Virus record (IMG/VR): IMGVR_UViG_3300043570_000998
Location: 1-64,000 of that record
Length of the DNA: 64,000 bases
Reading direction: 5' to 3' (one strand)
From: a virus
Shown here: piece by piece, positions 32,301-40,292 of the stretch
How the letters are laid out: the number at the start of each line of letters is the position of its first letter
How positions within the stretch are numbered: position 1 is the first letter of the stretch
The notes under the pieces: generated by a model
Told to the model about the DNA's origin: nothing
Database searches by the model: none
What the model saw: the letters and a program-made list of their open reading frames with translations, nothing else
Made by a program: the position numbers and the translations under genes

Positions 32301-34050
32301 TAGTAGCTTAATTACAACAGAGACTGGTAAATCTGGATTTGTTGATACTTCATTAACAAAAGACTCAACAAGCATTGCAAAAAAATCTTCTCGTACATCA
32401 ATCATTCGAAATTTTATGAGCAGTGCTTACTATTCTGAGAACACACTTAATTCTTTAAAATCTACACAGACAGGAACTATTCAATCTTCTGGACTAGTTA
32501 TGACTGGAACAACTTTAGACAAGCCTATGGATTTTATATCTTATGTTCAAAAAGATTTAAATGATAAAATGTATACCCACTTTGGAACTAGGGTAAGAAT
32601 TATTGGTGTTGCAGAAAATAATAGCAGCGTTTATCAAACACCAAGCGGATCTAGCGACTATTATTCACTTACCTCTACAGATGGAACAAACTCTACAACT
32701 ATTAAGGGTGCGTCTGGAGGAATTGGTGTGCTTGTAAATAGGAATTATAATAGTGGTTATTTCTTTGAAATAGCTGCACTATCAGTTAACAACACAGAAG
32801 CATATGGCGATACAAATGATTTATTTAATGTTGTTTTTTATAAAACTAAAAAAGAAACTGGCTCAACAGATATAGCTAAATCTATTCCAATTAAACTTTG
32901 GACAGGAAGAACAAACATCCTAGTAGATGATGGAAGATTTACTGGTCAGTATAGGGTAAGTGGTGAAACAAATCCAACAGTCTACGACCTTGCGGTAGAG
33001 TATGAAGTATTAAAAGATGGAGCTTTACACTTTTATCTTTACATTAATAATAGAATGGTTGGATCAGTTATTGATACAGATCCAATTCCAGCAACACATA
33101 GACAAAATAACTTATCACTATTTGTTCGTGGTAGCTCAAAACTAATTTTTGAAAATGCCTATGCGTTAAAGCCAAATGAATCAGCTAACTATGTTAATGC
33201 TTCAGAGGCAGTTCTTAATGGTGCATCAAGTATAAATAAAGAATATGAAGTAGATGATGCATTTAGAAGATATGCCCTACCAGAAGCAATCCAGAATACG
33301 TATTTGTCAAAGTTGAGTCCAATAGGACCTAGAGGAAATGATCTGTACTTTGAAGAGTTTGGAACAATTATGCGTGAGTGTGCATATTTTGATATTAAAT
33401 ATGATAAGGCATACCCCACTCTATATGCAAAGATTGCACCTACGTTTAATAAACTAAGGGGGTATGCAGTTTCTGGATTTGTTGCAGGTGCATATGGTGC
33501 AGAATTCCTTATATTTAATACAACAGATAAAGCTATTAGCCTAGATAGTTCGAGTGGTAATTACTTAAGAATTCTTGGCGTAACGTTTACCCAGGAATCA
33601 ACGCACGATTACTCAGTTGACGAATACTTTCAACAGAAAGCAGATCTTTCAGATCCTGCTATGTATAAAAATACTGTAACAAATCAACCACTAACAAACA
33701 AGCGTAACTATTTATCAATTAAAAATAGTAGAATGACATATGGTAATAATGAGTTTAATATTTCTTCAGACTATATTCAAAGTCAAGATGCCGCAGAAGA
33801 CCTGATGGGATGGATGATTTCTAAAATTATGCAACCAAGAATTTCTGCTGGTATATCTATATTCCCAAATCCAGCATTACAGCTTGGAGACATTGTTACA
33901 ATTAATTATAAGACTGGCAATACCCTTATCGATGAAATTGCAGGAACGTCTTCACGTTTTGTAATCTATAACATTGAATATTCAAGAAACTCATCTGGTC
34001 CAACTATGACAATATATGTTAGTCAGATTGCTTCGGAGGTGGCGGCATAA
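29347..34050 (+). CDS. Large tail-tip (minor tail) protein
   Basis: 1567 residues from ATG at 29347, which overlaps the preceding stop; the frame is open further upstream but lies inside the previous gene. Residues 1-450 look like a hub domain: SLEDCFGRFRPRSGINKAVFYGG, YMPSKNDPFKYWTS. Near 460-560 there is SFPEIKNETRMASLQLRDLYVYLESL and ALAMIFDSIGFSNY, similar to the hub part of actinophage minor tail proteins. The middle contains two beta modules with 'LxVGQxLSxISGDG' and 'LRVGQSVSGTGIPSG'. The C-terminal segment (LGDIVTINYKTGN, RFVIYNIEYSRNSSGPTMTIYV) resembles the end of baseplate hubs. It probably forms the tail tip that first meets the cell. Confidence 0.65.
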   Translation: MYNNASLNTHLKSQSVIESQAGIYAEINMNSAENIKVIGNYRNRPVVPETIKSTFVEETASTPAVDAKYFGYTDSDVVVDGASVSDANVPLAYASIDEKKNLLFSLEDCFGRFRPRSGINKAVFYGGVGGHYLHHTNQFMMNRPRYYMPSKNDPFKYWTSFRKEAVTSGTSTVEVERGISNKLKAGTSEWYIDDVAPFIVYKETIPVNRIILKMQTHVGTVDLGAKYDGVSLVTDPLYDIENTATNRSVPIGWKIEYLDGADSTWKTAKAFTSANTPIPRDGYLELQYQSGVWSVATTETTSSTPFFTEFSNSSSSQIMYIKGLRVVVDTMNKKDATFDLIELSPRLSMDITDLTVDYNISKIASDLGVSGMPVGQLLASTGSITIADYDQVLNLNNTASVIAKYVKRNVQIKFFEIIEKVPVTVEGTTTLQSFYVPLKTLYVESFPEIKNETRMASLQLRDLYVYLESLTAPELLITNTSLSYALAMIFDSIGFSNYLYLKSDSDKEPIIPNFFVAPNTTVAQVLQSLAIATQTSMFFDEDNNFVFMSKSYMLANPGDRLGDANAASEINSVLYGTMDSEKTKVYTNKPTTANLANIIEISSKKDNVYNDGKISYKSRYIQKSYTETRQASLIDEEKVWQYKPALLWEVAPGETTKSINEEKASQSAYSLSAIPLNSTLTSTAPTVTGGVVINNTMDLGEGIYWISRYNGYFYANSEIIRYDAVEYSIPQPSQTDILETTANLAAGNVVTVASTATLQVGQKLSKISGDGAFGAGAKVASITNATSFITTVSHSVTGDGKTVKFVGRSAITNYWISSQEEYQKYFARIPFNGKMYPTGRVRIYSEPNYTDDTTLAEGAVARHGRGQFGSTISEHRVGLPSWVTDNTGTTIAGCEMRSELLFNDKVTTSFKISTLTAQPTGPTAKVHVDSAYRKYLRVGQSVSGTGIPSGAKISVIIAQGFKMNKNRTSAPRNVNLTISGINVYDSSLITTETGKSGFVDTSLTKDSTSIAKKSSRTSIIRNFMSSAYYSENTLNSLKSTQTGTIQSSGLVMTGTTLDKPMDFISYVQKDLNDKMYTHFGTRVRIIGVAENNSSVYQTPSGSSDYYSLTSTDGTNSTTIKGASGGIGVLVNRNYNSGYFFEIAALSVNNTEAYGDTNDLFNVVFYKTKKETGSTDIAKSIPIKLWTGRTNILVDDGRFTGQYRVSGETNPTVYDLAVEYEVLKDGALHFYLYINNRMVGSVIDTDPIPATHRQNNLSLFVRGSSKLIFENAYALKPNESANYVNASEAVLNGASSINKEYEVDDAFRRYALPEAIQNTYLSKLSPIGPRGNDLYFEEFGTIMRECAYFDIKYDKAYPTLYAKIAPTFNKLRGYAVSGFVAGAYGAEFLIFNTTDKAISLDSSSGNYLRILGVTFTQESTHDYSVDEYFQQKADLSDPAMYKNTVTNQPLTNKRNYLSIKNSRMTYGNNEFNISSDYIQSQDAAEDLMGWMISKIMQPRISAGISIFPNPALQLGDIVTINYKTGNTLIDEIAGTSSRFVIYNIEYSRNSSGPTMTIYVSQIASEVAA

Positions 34051-34532
34051 TGGTAGAAGCAACAAATCAATTTTTACCAGTACCAATTTATGTAACAAAT
34101 AAAGCTGGAACAAAAACAGCAACACCAGACCTTCTTATTACTGAAGATCAAATATCAATTGATACAATGGCTGATTATATTTTTCCAATGATTGGTGGAC
34201 AAGAAATTCTTTCGGTATCAAGATCAGATTTAATTAATAGTCCACTAAATAATAACTATACCCCAATGCTTGATGCAGGTAGTGCCTTTACAAATGAACT
34301 TCCAATTAGATTTATTGACGCATCTCCAAATATTTTTAATACATACCTTATTAATCTTAATGACCACATTCCGCAGGGTACAACATTAAATCCGATAAGC
34401 CCAGTAGAGTCCGACACAACAAATGGAACAATAAGCATTAGCCTAAAGAATCTTAGACCAAACTACCGCACTGAGGTAGAAATTGTAAAAGATGGCAGTA
34501 TCGTTAGTGGTACAATAGAAGGAGGAGTTTAA
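34050..34532 (+). CDS. Minor tail protein, unknown
   Basis: 160 residues, one-base overlap with the tail-tip gene. The sequence is beta-rich without cysteine: FLPVPIYVTNKAG, TMADYIFPMIGGQEILSVSRSDLI and a last strand pair VEIVKDGSIVSGTI. The placement inside the tail-tip operon and the coupled start make a structural role likely. A TGGTACAAT box at 34508-34516 near its end could be a weak internal promoter for the next gene. I recognise no family. Confidence 0.55.
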   Translation: MVEATNQFLPVPIYVTNKAGTKTATPDLLITEDQISIDTMADYIFPMIGGQEILSVSRSDLINSPLNNNYTPMLDAGSAFTNELPIRFIDASPNIFNTYLINLNDHIPQGTTLNPISPVESDTTNGTISISLKNLRPNYRTEVEIVKDGSIVSGTIEGGV

Positions 34533-36407
34533 ATGATTACAAATGACGGAAAGTCCATTGTTGGCAAATATTTAATTAACCAAGCACCAGCATACGCTGG
34601 GTTTATTGCTGTTGGTTGTGGGGCAGACCCAAAGCAAACATCTTCATCCAATATTACATCATTTTCTATTTCTGGTAGCACTGTAACAGTTACTGCAACA
34701 AATACCTTTAATGCAAATACGTCAGTCATAGTTTCTATTCCTGGAAATAGGTTTACTACACTAACCAATATTGCATCTGCCAATACAACAAGTTTTACCT
34801 ATGCCTATGGGTCTACGCTACCAGCAATTACCAATGCAGTATCTTCTGCAAATGTTGTAACCTACACAACAGCAACAGCACACGGATTAAGATCTGGAGA
34901 TCGTGTAACTGTAGCAAATATTACAGCAGCATACATTGCAACAAATGCAACAGTTAATGTTATAAATACAACAAGTTTTTCTACATATGTTGCTGCAAGT
35001 GGTACAGCAACTGCAGCAGATGGAGCAGGAGATTTTACTATGGAATTTACTCCACCAACAAACTCTATAGTTATTAAAGATAATGCAGACAAGACAACTC
35101 TTGATTATGAAATGTTTAGAATTCCAATTACTTCAAGAGGGTTTGATTCTGAATCTGCAATTAATAAAGTTATTCTAACTGGAGAACTTCCTACACAGGA
35201 TAGATACTTAATGACAGAAATTGGGGTATTCTCTTCTGGAACTAATCCCACAGCAACAACATCAGATAGCAGAGCAGTATTTACATTTACTGAAGGAGAA
35301 GGCTGGGAACATCACGCAGCAACTTCAGTATTAGTTACAAGTCCAATCCAGTTTCAATCAAATGTATCTGGAACAGTTAATACTGCAAGTACTTTAACAG
35401 CAAGTGAAGATGTATTCACATTGAATTCTACAGACTCAATTTTTGATGCAGATGCACACAAAATATCAAATGCAAAGCCAAGAAATCTTTCTAATTTTAT
35501 TGTAGTTAGGACAGATTTATCACAAATAGATACTGCCAATACACTATGGACTGCAACTGGACAGCCACACATTCACCTAACTAATCAAAGATTTGCTTTT
35601 GATGCCAACTCATCAATCGATCAACTTAAACTTGCGTTTTCTGTAATTAATAGAAATCCACTTTCAGGAGCTAATGCTGCAGTTTCCCCAGATAATCTAT
35701 ATGTTATGGTAGAGTTTTCTAGTTCTGAAAGTGAAACAGATTCTGAAAATCAATATGCAAGAATGCAGCTAACATTAACCTCAACAGATTTTAATAATTC
35801 AACTGGAACAAGATATTTTGTTGCAACTAAAACATTTGGAGAACTTTTAACAAGTGTTGGATTTACGTGGGACTCAGTAAAGGTTGTTAAGATGTATATT
35901 GAGGCAGGAGCAGTATCAACAATAGATAATACAGTTACGTTTAAAGCTTTGTCTGGCACAGGAAACGTAACCGCAAACCTAACTCTTGGAACTCTTTCGC
36001 ACAAGTTTGATGTCGGTGATTTTGTAACAGTATCTGGTGTTGGGTCGCCATTTGATGGAACATTTGTAGTTAATGCTAAGTCCTCAGACGTTAGTAATTC
36101 AGCTAACAATTATATTGTATATACTGTTCCAGCTCAAACAAGTGCTATTGCTAGTACAGCAGTATCTCCTGCTGGAGTAGCATCTTTTCGTGCAAACTAT
36201 TACGTTCTTTTGGACGGTATGAGATTTGAAAATATTTCCGATATGGAAAATAATCCACTTTATGGTATGACTGCTTATTCAACAATTCAAGGTACAAGTA
36301 CATTAGCAGATAATGTGACAAGCACAATTGTTCCAGTAACAAAAGATACCAACACAAACAGTCTTTTGGAGTTTAAGCTAAATCTAGAGCTTAATGCGGA
36401 GGGGTAA
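34533..36407 (+). CDS. Tail-tip/fibre protein with GD-V beta modules
   Basis: 624 residues, ATG at 34533 with GGAGGAG upstream. The N-terminus (MITNDGKSIVGKYLINQAPAY) resembles the start of fibre proteins that attach to a baseplate. Near residues 105-165 and 470-545 there are two modules with the pattern 'x-x-THG/HKF-x-x-GD-x-V-T-V-x-x-(V)', namely HGLRSGDRVTVANIT and HKFDVGDFVTVSGVG. Similar modules are in the 36407 protein. The middle contains ITSRGFDSESAINKVILTGELPTQDRYLMTEIGVFS, also known from baseplate wedge or fibre proteins. A receptor-binding or adhesion function is inferred. Confidence 0.6.
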   Translation: MITNDGKSIVGKYLINQAPAYAGFIAVGCGADPKQTSSSNITSFSISGSTVTVTATNTFNANTSVIVSIPGNRFTTLTNIASANTTSFTYAYGSTLPAITNAVSSANVVTYTTATAHGLRSGDRVTVANITAAYIATNATVNVINTTSFSTYVAASGTATAADGAGDFTMEFTPPTNSIVIKDNADKTTLDYEMFRIPITSRGFDSESAINKVILTGELPTQDRYLMTEIGVFSSGTNPTATTSDSRAVFTFTEGEGWEHHAATSVLVTSPIQFQSNVSGTVNTASTLTASEDVFTLNSTDSIFDADAHKISNAKPRNLSNFIVVRTDLSQIDTANTLWTATGQPHIHLTNQRFAFDANSSIDQLKLAFSVINRNPLSGANAAVSPDNLYVMVEFSSSESETDSENQYARMQLTLTSTDFNNSTGTRYFVATKTFGELLTSVGFTWDSVKVVKMYIEAGAVSTIDNTVTFKALSGTGNVTANLTLGTLSHKFDVGDFVTVSGVGSPFDGTFVVNAKSSDVSNSANNYIVYTVPAQTSAIASTAVSPAGVASFRANYYVLLDGMRFENISDMENNPLYGMTAYSTIQGTSTLADNVTSTIVPVTKDTNTNSLLEFKLNLELNAEG

Positions 36408-37102
36408 TGGCTGAAGATATTAAAAAAAGTTTTATCTTTGCAGATGAACTCCCCTTAGCAGGACCAGGAAATACTCACAGCTTAAGATATAGAATTGTTT
36501 CTGACGACGGACTTCAGATTTCTGCTTGGTCCCCAACCTATACAGTAGCAGGGCAAACATTTTCTAGCTTAACAGGAAGTCTTGTTGCTGCAAGTACTAC
36601 AACTTTTCAGGGTACGTGGGACGATGAATTTAACAGACCACTCTATGACGTATTTGTTGCATTTGGTATTCCAGTAACATATAGATCATTAACAAACAAT
36701 ATTTGTACAATCATTACATCTACAGCACACGGATTTGTTGTAGGAGATATGGTAAATGTTGCAGGTACTGGGTCTACAAGTATTAATAAAACAGATGCAG
36801 TAATTACATCTGTACCAAACACAATAGCAATTCAATATGCAAATACTGCTGCTAATGTTGCTAACGCTGCAGCAACAGCTGGAGCATCTGTTCACGGATC
36901 AGATTCAGGAACATTGGCTCAATCAAACTATGTATATCACGGAAGTCCATCTGTACATTCATACTCCTTCCTTGCTGGACCAGATGTGGCAAATTCATCA
37001 TATTATACTAGTGCTCAATTAGTTGTTCAGGTTGCAGGAATTAATAAAGAACTTGATAGTACATTGCAAATTTTTAAGTCAGCACGAGTCAATAAAGCCT
37101 AA
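36407..37102 (+). CDS. Minor tail protein with one GD-V beta module
   Basis: 231 residues; ATG overlaps the previous stop and GGAGGGG lies just before it. The N-terminal ~85 residues (LPLAGPGNTHSLRYRIVSDDGLQISAWSP) look like a fibronectin-like strand set. Residues of about 88-165 hold a module with AHGFVVGDMVNVAGTG, followed by a low-complexity Ala/Asn stretch. The end (YYTSAQLVVQVAGI, STLQIFKSARVNKA) is again beta. It is probably a tail-tip accessory. It is the last gene before a new promoter at 37107. Confidence 0.55.
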   Translation: MAEDIKKSFIFADELPLAGPGNTHSLRYRIVSDDGLQISAWSPTYTVAGQTFSSLTGSLVAASTTTFQGTWDDEFNRPLYDVFVAFGIPVTYRSLTNNICTIITSTAHGFVVGDMVNVAGTGSTSINKTDAVITSVPNTIAIQYANTAANVANAAATAGASVHGSDSGTLAQSNYVYHGSPSVHSYSFLAGPDVANSSYYTSAQLVVQVAGINKELDSTLQIFKSARVNKA

Positions 37103-37106
37103 CGTC

Positions 37107-37115
37107 TGATATAAT
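37107..37115 (+). promoter_or_regulatory. Extended -10 promoter before the 37132 gene
   Basis: TGATATAAT with TATAAT at 37110-37115. TAGGAG at 37121-37126 is the ribosome-binding site for ATG at 37132. Confidence 0.6.
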
Positions 37116-37131
37116 ATTTATAGGAGAAAAA

Positions 37132-37569
37132 ATGAAATTACCAGTGCCACAACGAGGACAGCCTCTAGACGTATCATTTGTATACGATATTGTTAACTCA
37201 ATTAATGAGTTATGGAATAGGGTTGCTGTTAATGTATCTGCCTATGCATCATTATGGACTGTAGATGGTAGAAAAAGTGTTAGGGCAACAGAAATTAAAT
37301 TTGTTACTGGACAAATTCCACTGAGCAAGACAGCTATTACTGCAAACTCGTTCCAAGATTTTTCTTATAACTTTGATATTTCTTTTAAATATCCACCAGT
37401 TGTAACAGCAACACCAATTTCAATTGCGTCAGTAACGGATGCATCAAAAGCTTGTTATGCCATTATTACTGAAGTAACACCAAGTGGTGTCAAGGGTGTA
37501 GTTAAATTTGAAATTGCTGGCACAGTATCTATGGCAGTTAACGTTATTGCTGTTGGTGTACCAGTATAA
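37132..37569 (+). CDS. Small structural protein, end of tail operon
   Basis: 145 residues. N-terminal helix (VSFVYDIVNSINELWNRV) followed by beta strands: SLWTVDGRKSVRATEIKF, FKYPPVVTATPIS, GVKGVVKFEIAGTVSMAVNVIAVG. The helix plus a beta-sandwich layout, with 'F-x-Y-P-P-V-V-x-x-x-P', is common in small fibre-tip or baseplate decoration proteins whose C-terminal domain carries an 'F-x-x-x-F-x-P-x-V' strand. It overlaps the next gene by one base. Exact role unknown. Confidence 0.5.
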   Translation: MKLPVPQRGQPLDVSFVYDIVNSINELWNRVAVNVSAYASLWTVDGRKSVRATEIKFVTGQIPLSKTAITANSFQDFSYNFDISFKYPPVVTATPISIASVTDASKACYAIITEVTPSGVKGVVKFEIAGTVSMAVNVIAVGVPV

Positions 37570-38090
37570 TGGACAGGGAGCAGTATAACTCTGCCCCAGT
37601 CATTCCAGGAAGCAAAAAAGTTTGGTTTCTTAATGGTGATCTAGTTCGCATTCATCACTTCAACAGATCAAATGGAATTATGTCTGTCTATAACATTATA
37701 AAAGATCAAATTGAAAGTTGTTTAGTTACAGATTTTAAACGGAATCGTGAAAGAGCCTACACAGTAGGTGAAACAGCAATTCTAGTAAATAGACATAAAA
37801 AATATATGCCAAGCCTTATGAAGCGTGGAGTAATCCCTGAGCCTATGGGGTCTCAAAAGGGCGGAGAGCGTGGCTGGCAGGTTCGATGCTATTACTCAGA
37901 ATCTCAAGTACGCGACATTCGTGATATACTTGCTACCTACCATATTGGTAGACCAAGAAAAGACAAGTTAGTTACTAATGACATTACACCTTCACCACAG
38001 GAACTTACTAGAAGAATGGGTGATGGTATACTTACATATACAAGAACTGAAGACGGCAGGTTTGTCCCTGTGTGGTCAGAGAGTATTTAA
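37569..38090 (+). CDS. MerR/excisionase-like DNA-binding protein
   Basis: 173 residues. Residues of about 60-130 read AYTVGETAILVNRHKKYMPSLMKRGVIPEP, then QVRCYYSESQVRDIRDIL. The order 'helix - (I/V)-G-E-x-A-x-x-(V) - turn - helix - (wing) - Y-x-x-S-x-x-Q/V-x-x-I' is that of MerR/excisionase winged-helix DNA-binding domains. The N-terminal ~45 residues (GSKKVWFLNGDLVRIHHF) form a small beta hairpin. The basic segment GRPRKDK near 138 could add minor-groove contacts. It lies at the junction between late structural genes and the early-type module, so it may switch transcription or influence packaging. No ligand-binding domain is present. Confidence 0.6.
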   Translation: MDREQYNSAPVIPGSKKVWFLNGDLVRIHHFNRSNGIMSVYNIIKDQIESCLVTDFKRNRERAYTVGETAILVNRHKKYMPSLMKRGVIPEPMGSQKGGERGWQVRCYYSESQVRDIRDILATYHIGRPRKDKLVTNDITPSPQELTRRMGDGILTYTRTEDGRFVPVWSESI

Positions 38091-38488
38091 TGGATAATTT
38101 CTATGACAAAGTTGATAAAACCGATACTTGCTGGAATTGGTTTGGATCAACAAATGAAAAAGGTTATGGGTTATTTAGATTTAATGGTAAAACATCAAAA
38201 GCACATCGTGTATCTTATATCTTAGCTAACGGATCAATTGATCCTCATCTTGTTATAGATCATTTATGTAAAAATAAAAAGTGTGTTAATCCAGATCATC
38301 TAGACTTAGTTACACAAAAAGAAAATGTTATTCGTGGATTAGCTGGAAAAGTTAATAATCCACAATCGATTAAAACACATTGTCCAAATGGACACGAGTA
38401 TTCTAGAATAGATAAAAATGGATATAGACTATGTGGTAAGTGTAGGTCTATTCAAACAATGAAGTCTAGAAAAAATAAAACACAGTAA
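38090..38488 (+). CDS. HNH homing endonuclease
   Basis: 132 residues from the ATG at 38090. Motifs: the N-terminal CWNWFGSTNEKGYGLF region, AHRVSYILANG with His39, then VIDHLCKNKKCVNPDHLDLVT with Asp57-His58, Cys60, Cys65, Asn67 and His70. This is the HNH_3 type with a zinc knuckle, complete and apparently active. The C-terminal region CPNGHEYSRIDKNGYRLCGKC is a second zinc-binding loop. Free-standing HNH genes are frequent passengers in phage genomes and can spread by double-strand break repair. It abuts the strong promoter at 38489. Confidence 0.85.
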   Translation: MDNFYDKVDKTDTCWNWFGSTNEKGYGLFRFNGKTSKAHRVSYILANGSIDPHLVIDHLCKNKKCVNPDHLDLVTQKENVIRGLAGKVNNPQSIKTHCPNGHEYSRIDKNGYRLCGKCRSIQTMKSRKNKTQ

Positions 38489-38517
38489 TTGACAAACACT
38501 AATTGCTGTGCTACTAT
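38489..38517 (+). promoter_or_regulatory. Consensus sigma-70/SigA-type promoter for the replication module
   Basis: TTGACA at 38489-38494, a 17-base spacer, and TACTAT at 38512-38517. It directly follows the HNH gene and faces the 38550 gene. Unlike most promoters here, it has a full -35 box, which suggests strong early transcription by host RNA polymerase. Confidence 0.8.
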
Positions 38518-38549
38518 TAGTAAACAACAACAATCCATAAGGGAGACAA

Positions 38550-38759
38550 ATGGAAAACGAAAACACAAAGATTAACATTGCATTGGGCTACACGCTCAAT
38601 CTTGGTAACTTTCAATCACTCCGCATTGACTTAGGCGTTGAGGATTCACGCCGTGAGGGAGAAACGGTACAACAGGCATTTGACCGTGTGTATGAGTTTG
38701 TAGAAACAAAGCTTGTTGAAAAAATCAACGAGTCAAAAGAAGAGATCGATAGCAAGTAA
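38550..38759 (+). CDS. Small early protein, unknown
   Basis: 69 residues, first gene after the strong promoter, with AAGGGAGA as ribosome-binding site. One strand pair (INIALGYTLNLGNFQSLRIDLGVED) is followed by a long charged helix (TVQQAFDRVYEFVETKLVEKI). This 'strand - strand - VED - helix' layout is widespread in small phage early proteins of unknown function placed before helicase genes. It overlaps the next gene by one base (TAATG). An interaction with replication proteins is possible from its position only. Confidence 0.55.
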   Translation: MENENTKINIALGYTLNLGNFQSLRIDLGVEDSRREGETVQQAFDRVYEFVETKLVEKINESKEEIDSK

Positions 38760-39067
38760 TGGCTGAACGCAAAGACCGTATGGCTTTGCTCAGTAGATAC
38801 TCTAAACTTTATCTTATAAAGTATGAGGAAAAGCCATTACTAAACTTAAACGTAGAACAGTGGGCTGCAGATGCACTCATTGAGTCATATGGAATATCTA
38901 TGTGCTACGACCTACTAGAGTATTACTTTGATGTAGCAGAGAAGCCAACTTGGAAATATTTTGCACACTACACAGACAACCTAATCTCTGCAAGACAACA
39001 ACAAAAAAATGACATATCAGAAAGAGCAATCCGCCGTGAACAAGCAAGGAAGTGGTTAAGTGAATGA
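38759..39067 (+). CDS. Small helical protein before the helicase, possible loader
   Basis: 102 residues, almost entirely helical: RMALLSRYSKLYLIKYEEKP, then VEQWAADALIESYG and MCYDLLEYYFDVAEKPTWKYF. The C-terminal 30 residues are very basic and Gln-rich. It overlaps the helicase start by eight bases. Phages with their own DnaB-like helicase often encode a small loader next to it, and 'a folded helical core with a basic tail' fits, but no AAA+ motif is present and the role is a guess. Confidence 0.45.
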   Translation: MAERKDRMALLSRYSKLYLIKYEEKPLLNLNVEQWAADALIESYGISMCYDLLEYYFDVAEKPTWKYFAHYTDNLISARQQQKNDISERAIRREQARKWLSE

Positions 39068-40280
39068 TTCAGAAGCAAAACTTATTTCAGCAGTACTACA
39101 AGACAAGCAGGTACACGTACTTTTACAAGCCAACGTGGAGAACATTCTTCGCACTCACAATGACATATGGCAGTTTATTAGGAACTACTCTGAGCATAAC
39201 GGCACTGTCCCACCTATTACCCTTGTAGTAGACAAGTTCCGTGACTTTCATCCTATTGATGGCATAGGTGCAACCAAGCACCACCTAGAAGAATTACAGG
39301 CAGAGTATCTTAACGACAGCCTGAAGGATATCCTACGCAACACTGCTGCAGACGTACAGGGTGGCAAGGGTACAGAAGCACTAGAGTCACTTATTCAAAT
39401 GACTTCAGAGCTTAAGAAGAACACTGCCTCAATTCGTGACATTGATGTTACAGATATTGACGATGCACTTGCATACTACGAGAATGTACAGAGGCAGAAC
39501 GAGCTAGGGCAGATTGGTATCAAGACTGGTCTTCCTGGATTTGACAACTATCTTCCTGCTGGAATTATGCCAGGACAACTTGGTGTATTCCTTGCCTATC
39601 CAGGTATCGGTAAGTCGTGGCTATCGCTTTATTTTGCTGTGCAAGCTTGGAAGCAGGGTAAGTCACCAATGGTTGTAAGCCTTGAAATGAGCGAGACAGA
39701 GGTTCGCAATCGTGTCTACACAATTATGGGTAATGGTCTATGGTCACACCGTAAGCTATCCTCTGGCGAAGTAGAGCTAGATATGCTTAAGTCTTGGCAC
39801 GAGAAGAACCTTCAGGGCAAACCTGAGTTCCACATTATCTCTAATGATTCTGGTGGAGAAGTTACTCCCTCAGTTATGCGAGGGAAGATTGATCAGTACA
39901 AGCCAGACTTTGTAATTGTAGACTACCTACAACTAATGTCACCAAATCAGAAGTCAGACAATGAGACTGTTCGTATGAAGAACCTTTCTCGTGAACTAAA
40001 ACTAATGGCTATTTCTGAAGAAGTACCCATTATTGCTATCTCGTCTGCTACACCCGACGACGTTAACAAGTTAGATACAGTTCCTACACTTGGACAAACT
40101 GCTTGGTCACGTCAGATTGCTTACGATGCTGACTGGGTAATGGCTCTTGGTCGTGGTGCTAACTCAGATGTTATTGAGTGCGTATTCCGTAAGAACCGTA
40201 ATGGGTTTATGGGTGAATTTATGGTTCAGGTTGATTTTGACAAGGGGCTATATAAATACAAGGATTTTGAAGATAACTAG
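39060..40280 (+). CDS. DnaB-like replicative helicase
   Basis: 406 residues, GTG start at 39060. The N-terminal domain (1-120) is helical. The RecA-like motor begins near 150 with GIKTGLPGFDNYLPAGIMPGQL; Walker A is AYPGIGKS (179-186); then VVSLEMSETEVRNRV (the H1a 'SLEMS' motif) and Walker B DFVIVDYLQLM near 278-288. A later 'AISSATPDD' and 'GQTAWSRQIAYDAD' correspond to the H3/H4 region. The ring-shaped hexamer unwinds DNA ahead of the polymerase encoded downstream. It is slightly shorter than bacterial DnaB, as is usual for phage versions. Confidence 0.9.
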   Translation: MNDSEAKLISAVLQDKQVHVLLQANVENILRTHNDIWQFIRNYSEHNGTVPPITLVVDKFRDFHPIDGIGATKHHLEELQAEYLNDSLKDILRNTAADVQGGKGTEALESLIQMTSELKKNTASIRDIDVTDIDDALAYYENVQRQNELGQIGIKTGLPGFDNYLPAGIMPGQLGVFLAYPGIGKSWLSLYFAVQAWKQGKSPMVVSLEMSETEVRNRVYTIMGNGLWSHRKLSSGEVELDMLKSWHEKNLQGKPEFHIISNDSGGEVTPSVMRGKIDQYKPDFVIVDYLQLMSPNQKSDNETVRMKNLSRELKLMAISEEVPIIAISSATPDDVNKLDTVPTLGQTAWSRQIAYDADWVMALGRGANSDVIECVFRKNRNGFMGEFMVQVDFDKGLYKYKDFEDN

Positions 40281-40281
40281 T

Positions 40282-40287
40282 TATAAT
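40282..40287 (+). promoter_or_regulatory. -10 box before the 40293 gene
   Basis: TATAAT at 40282-40287, starting two bases after the helicase stop codon; ATG at 40293 is five bases later. GGAG lies between them but is too near the start to be a normal Shine-Dalgarno for a leadered message. Confidence 0.45.
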
Positions 40288-40292
40288 GGAGT

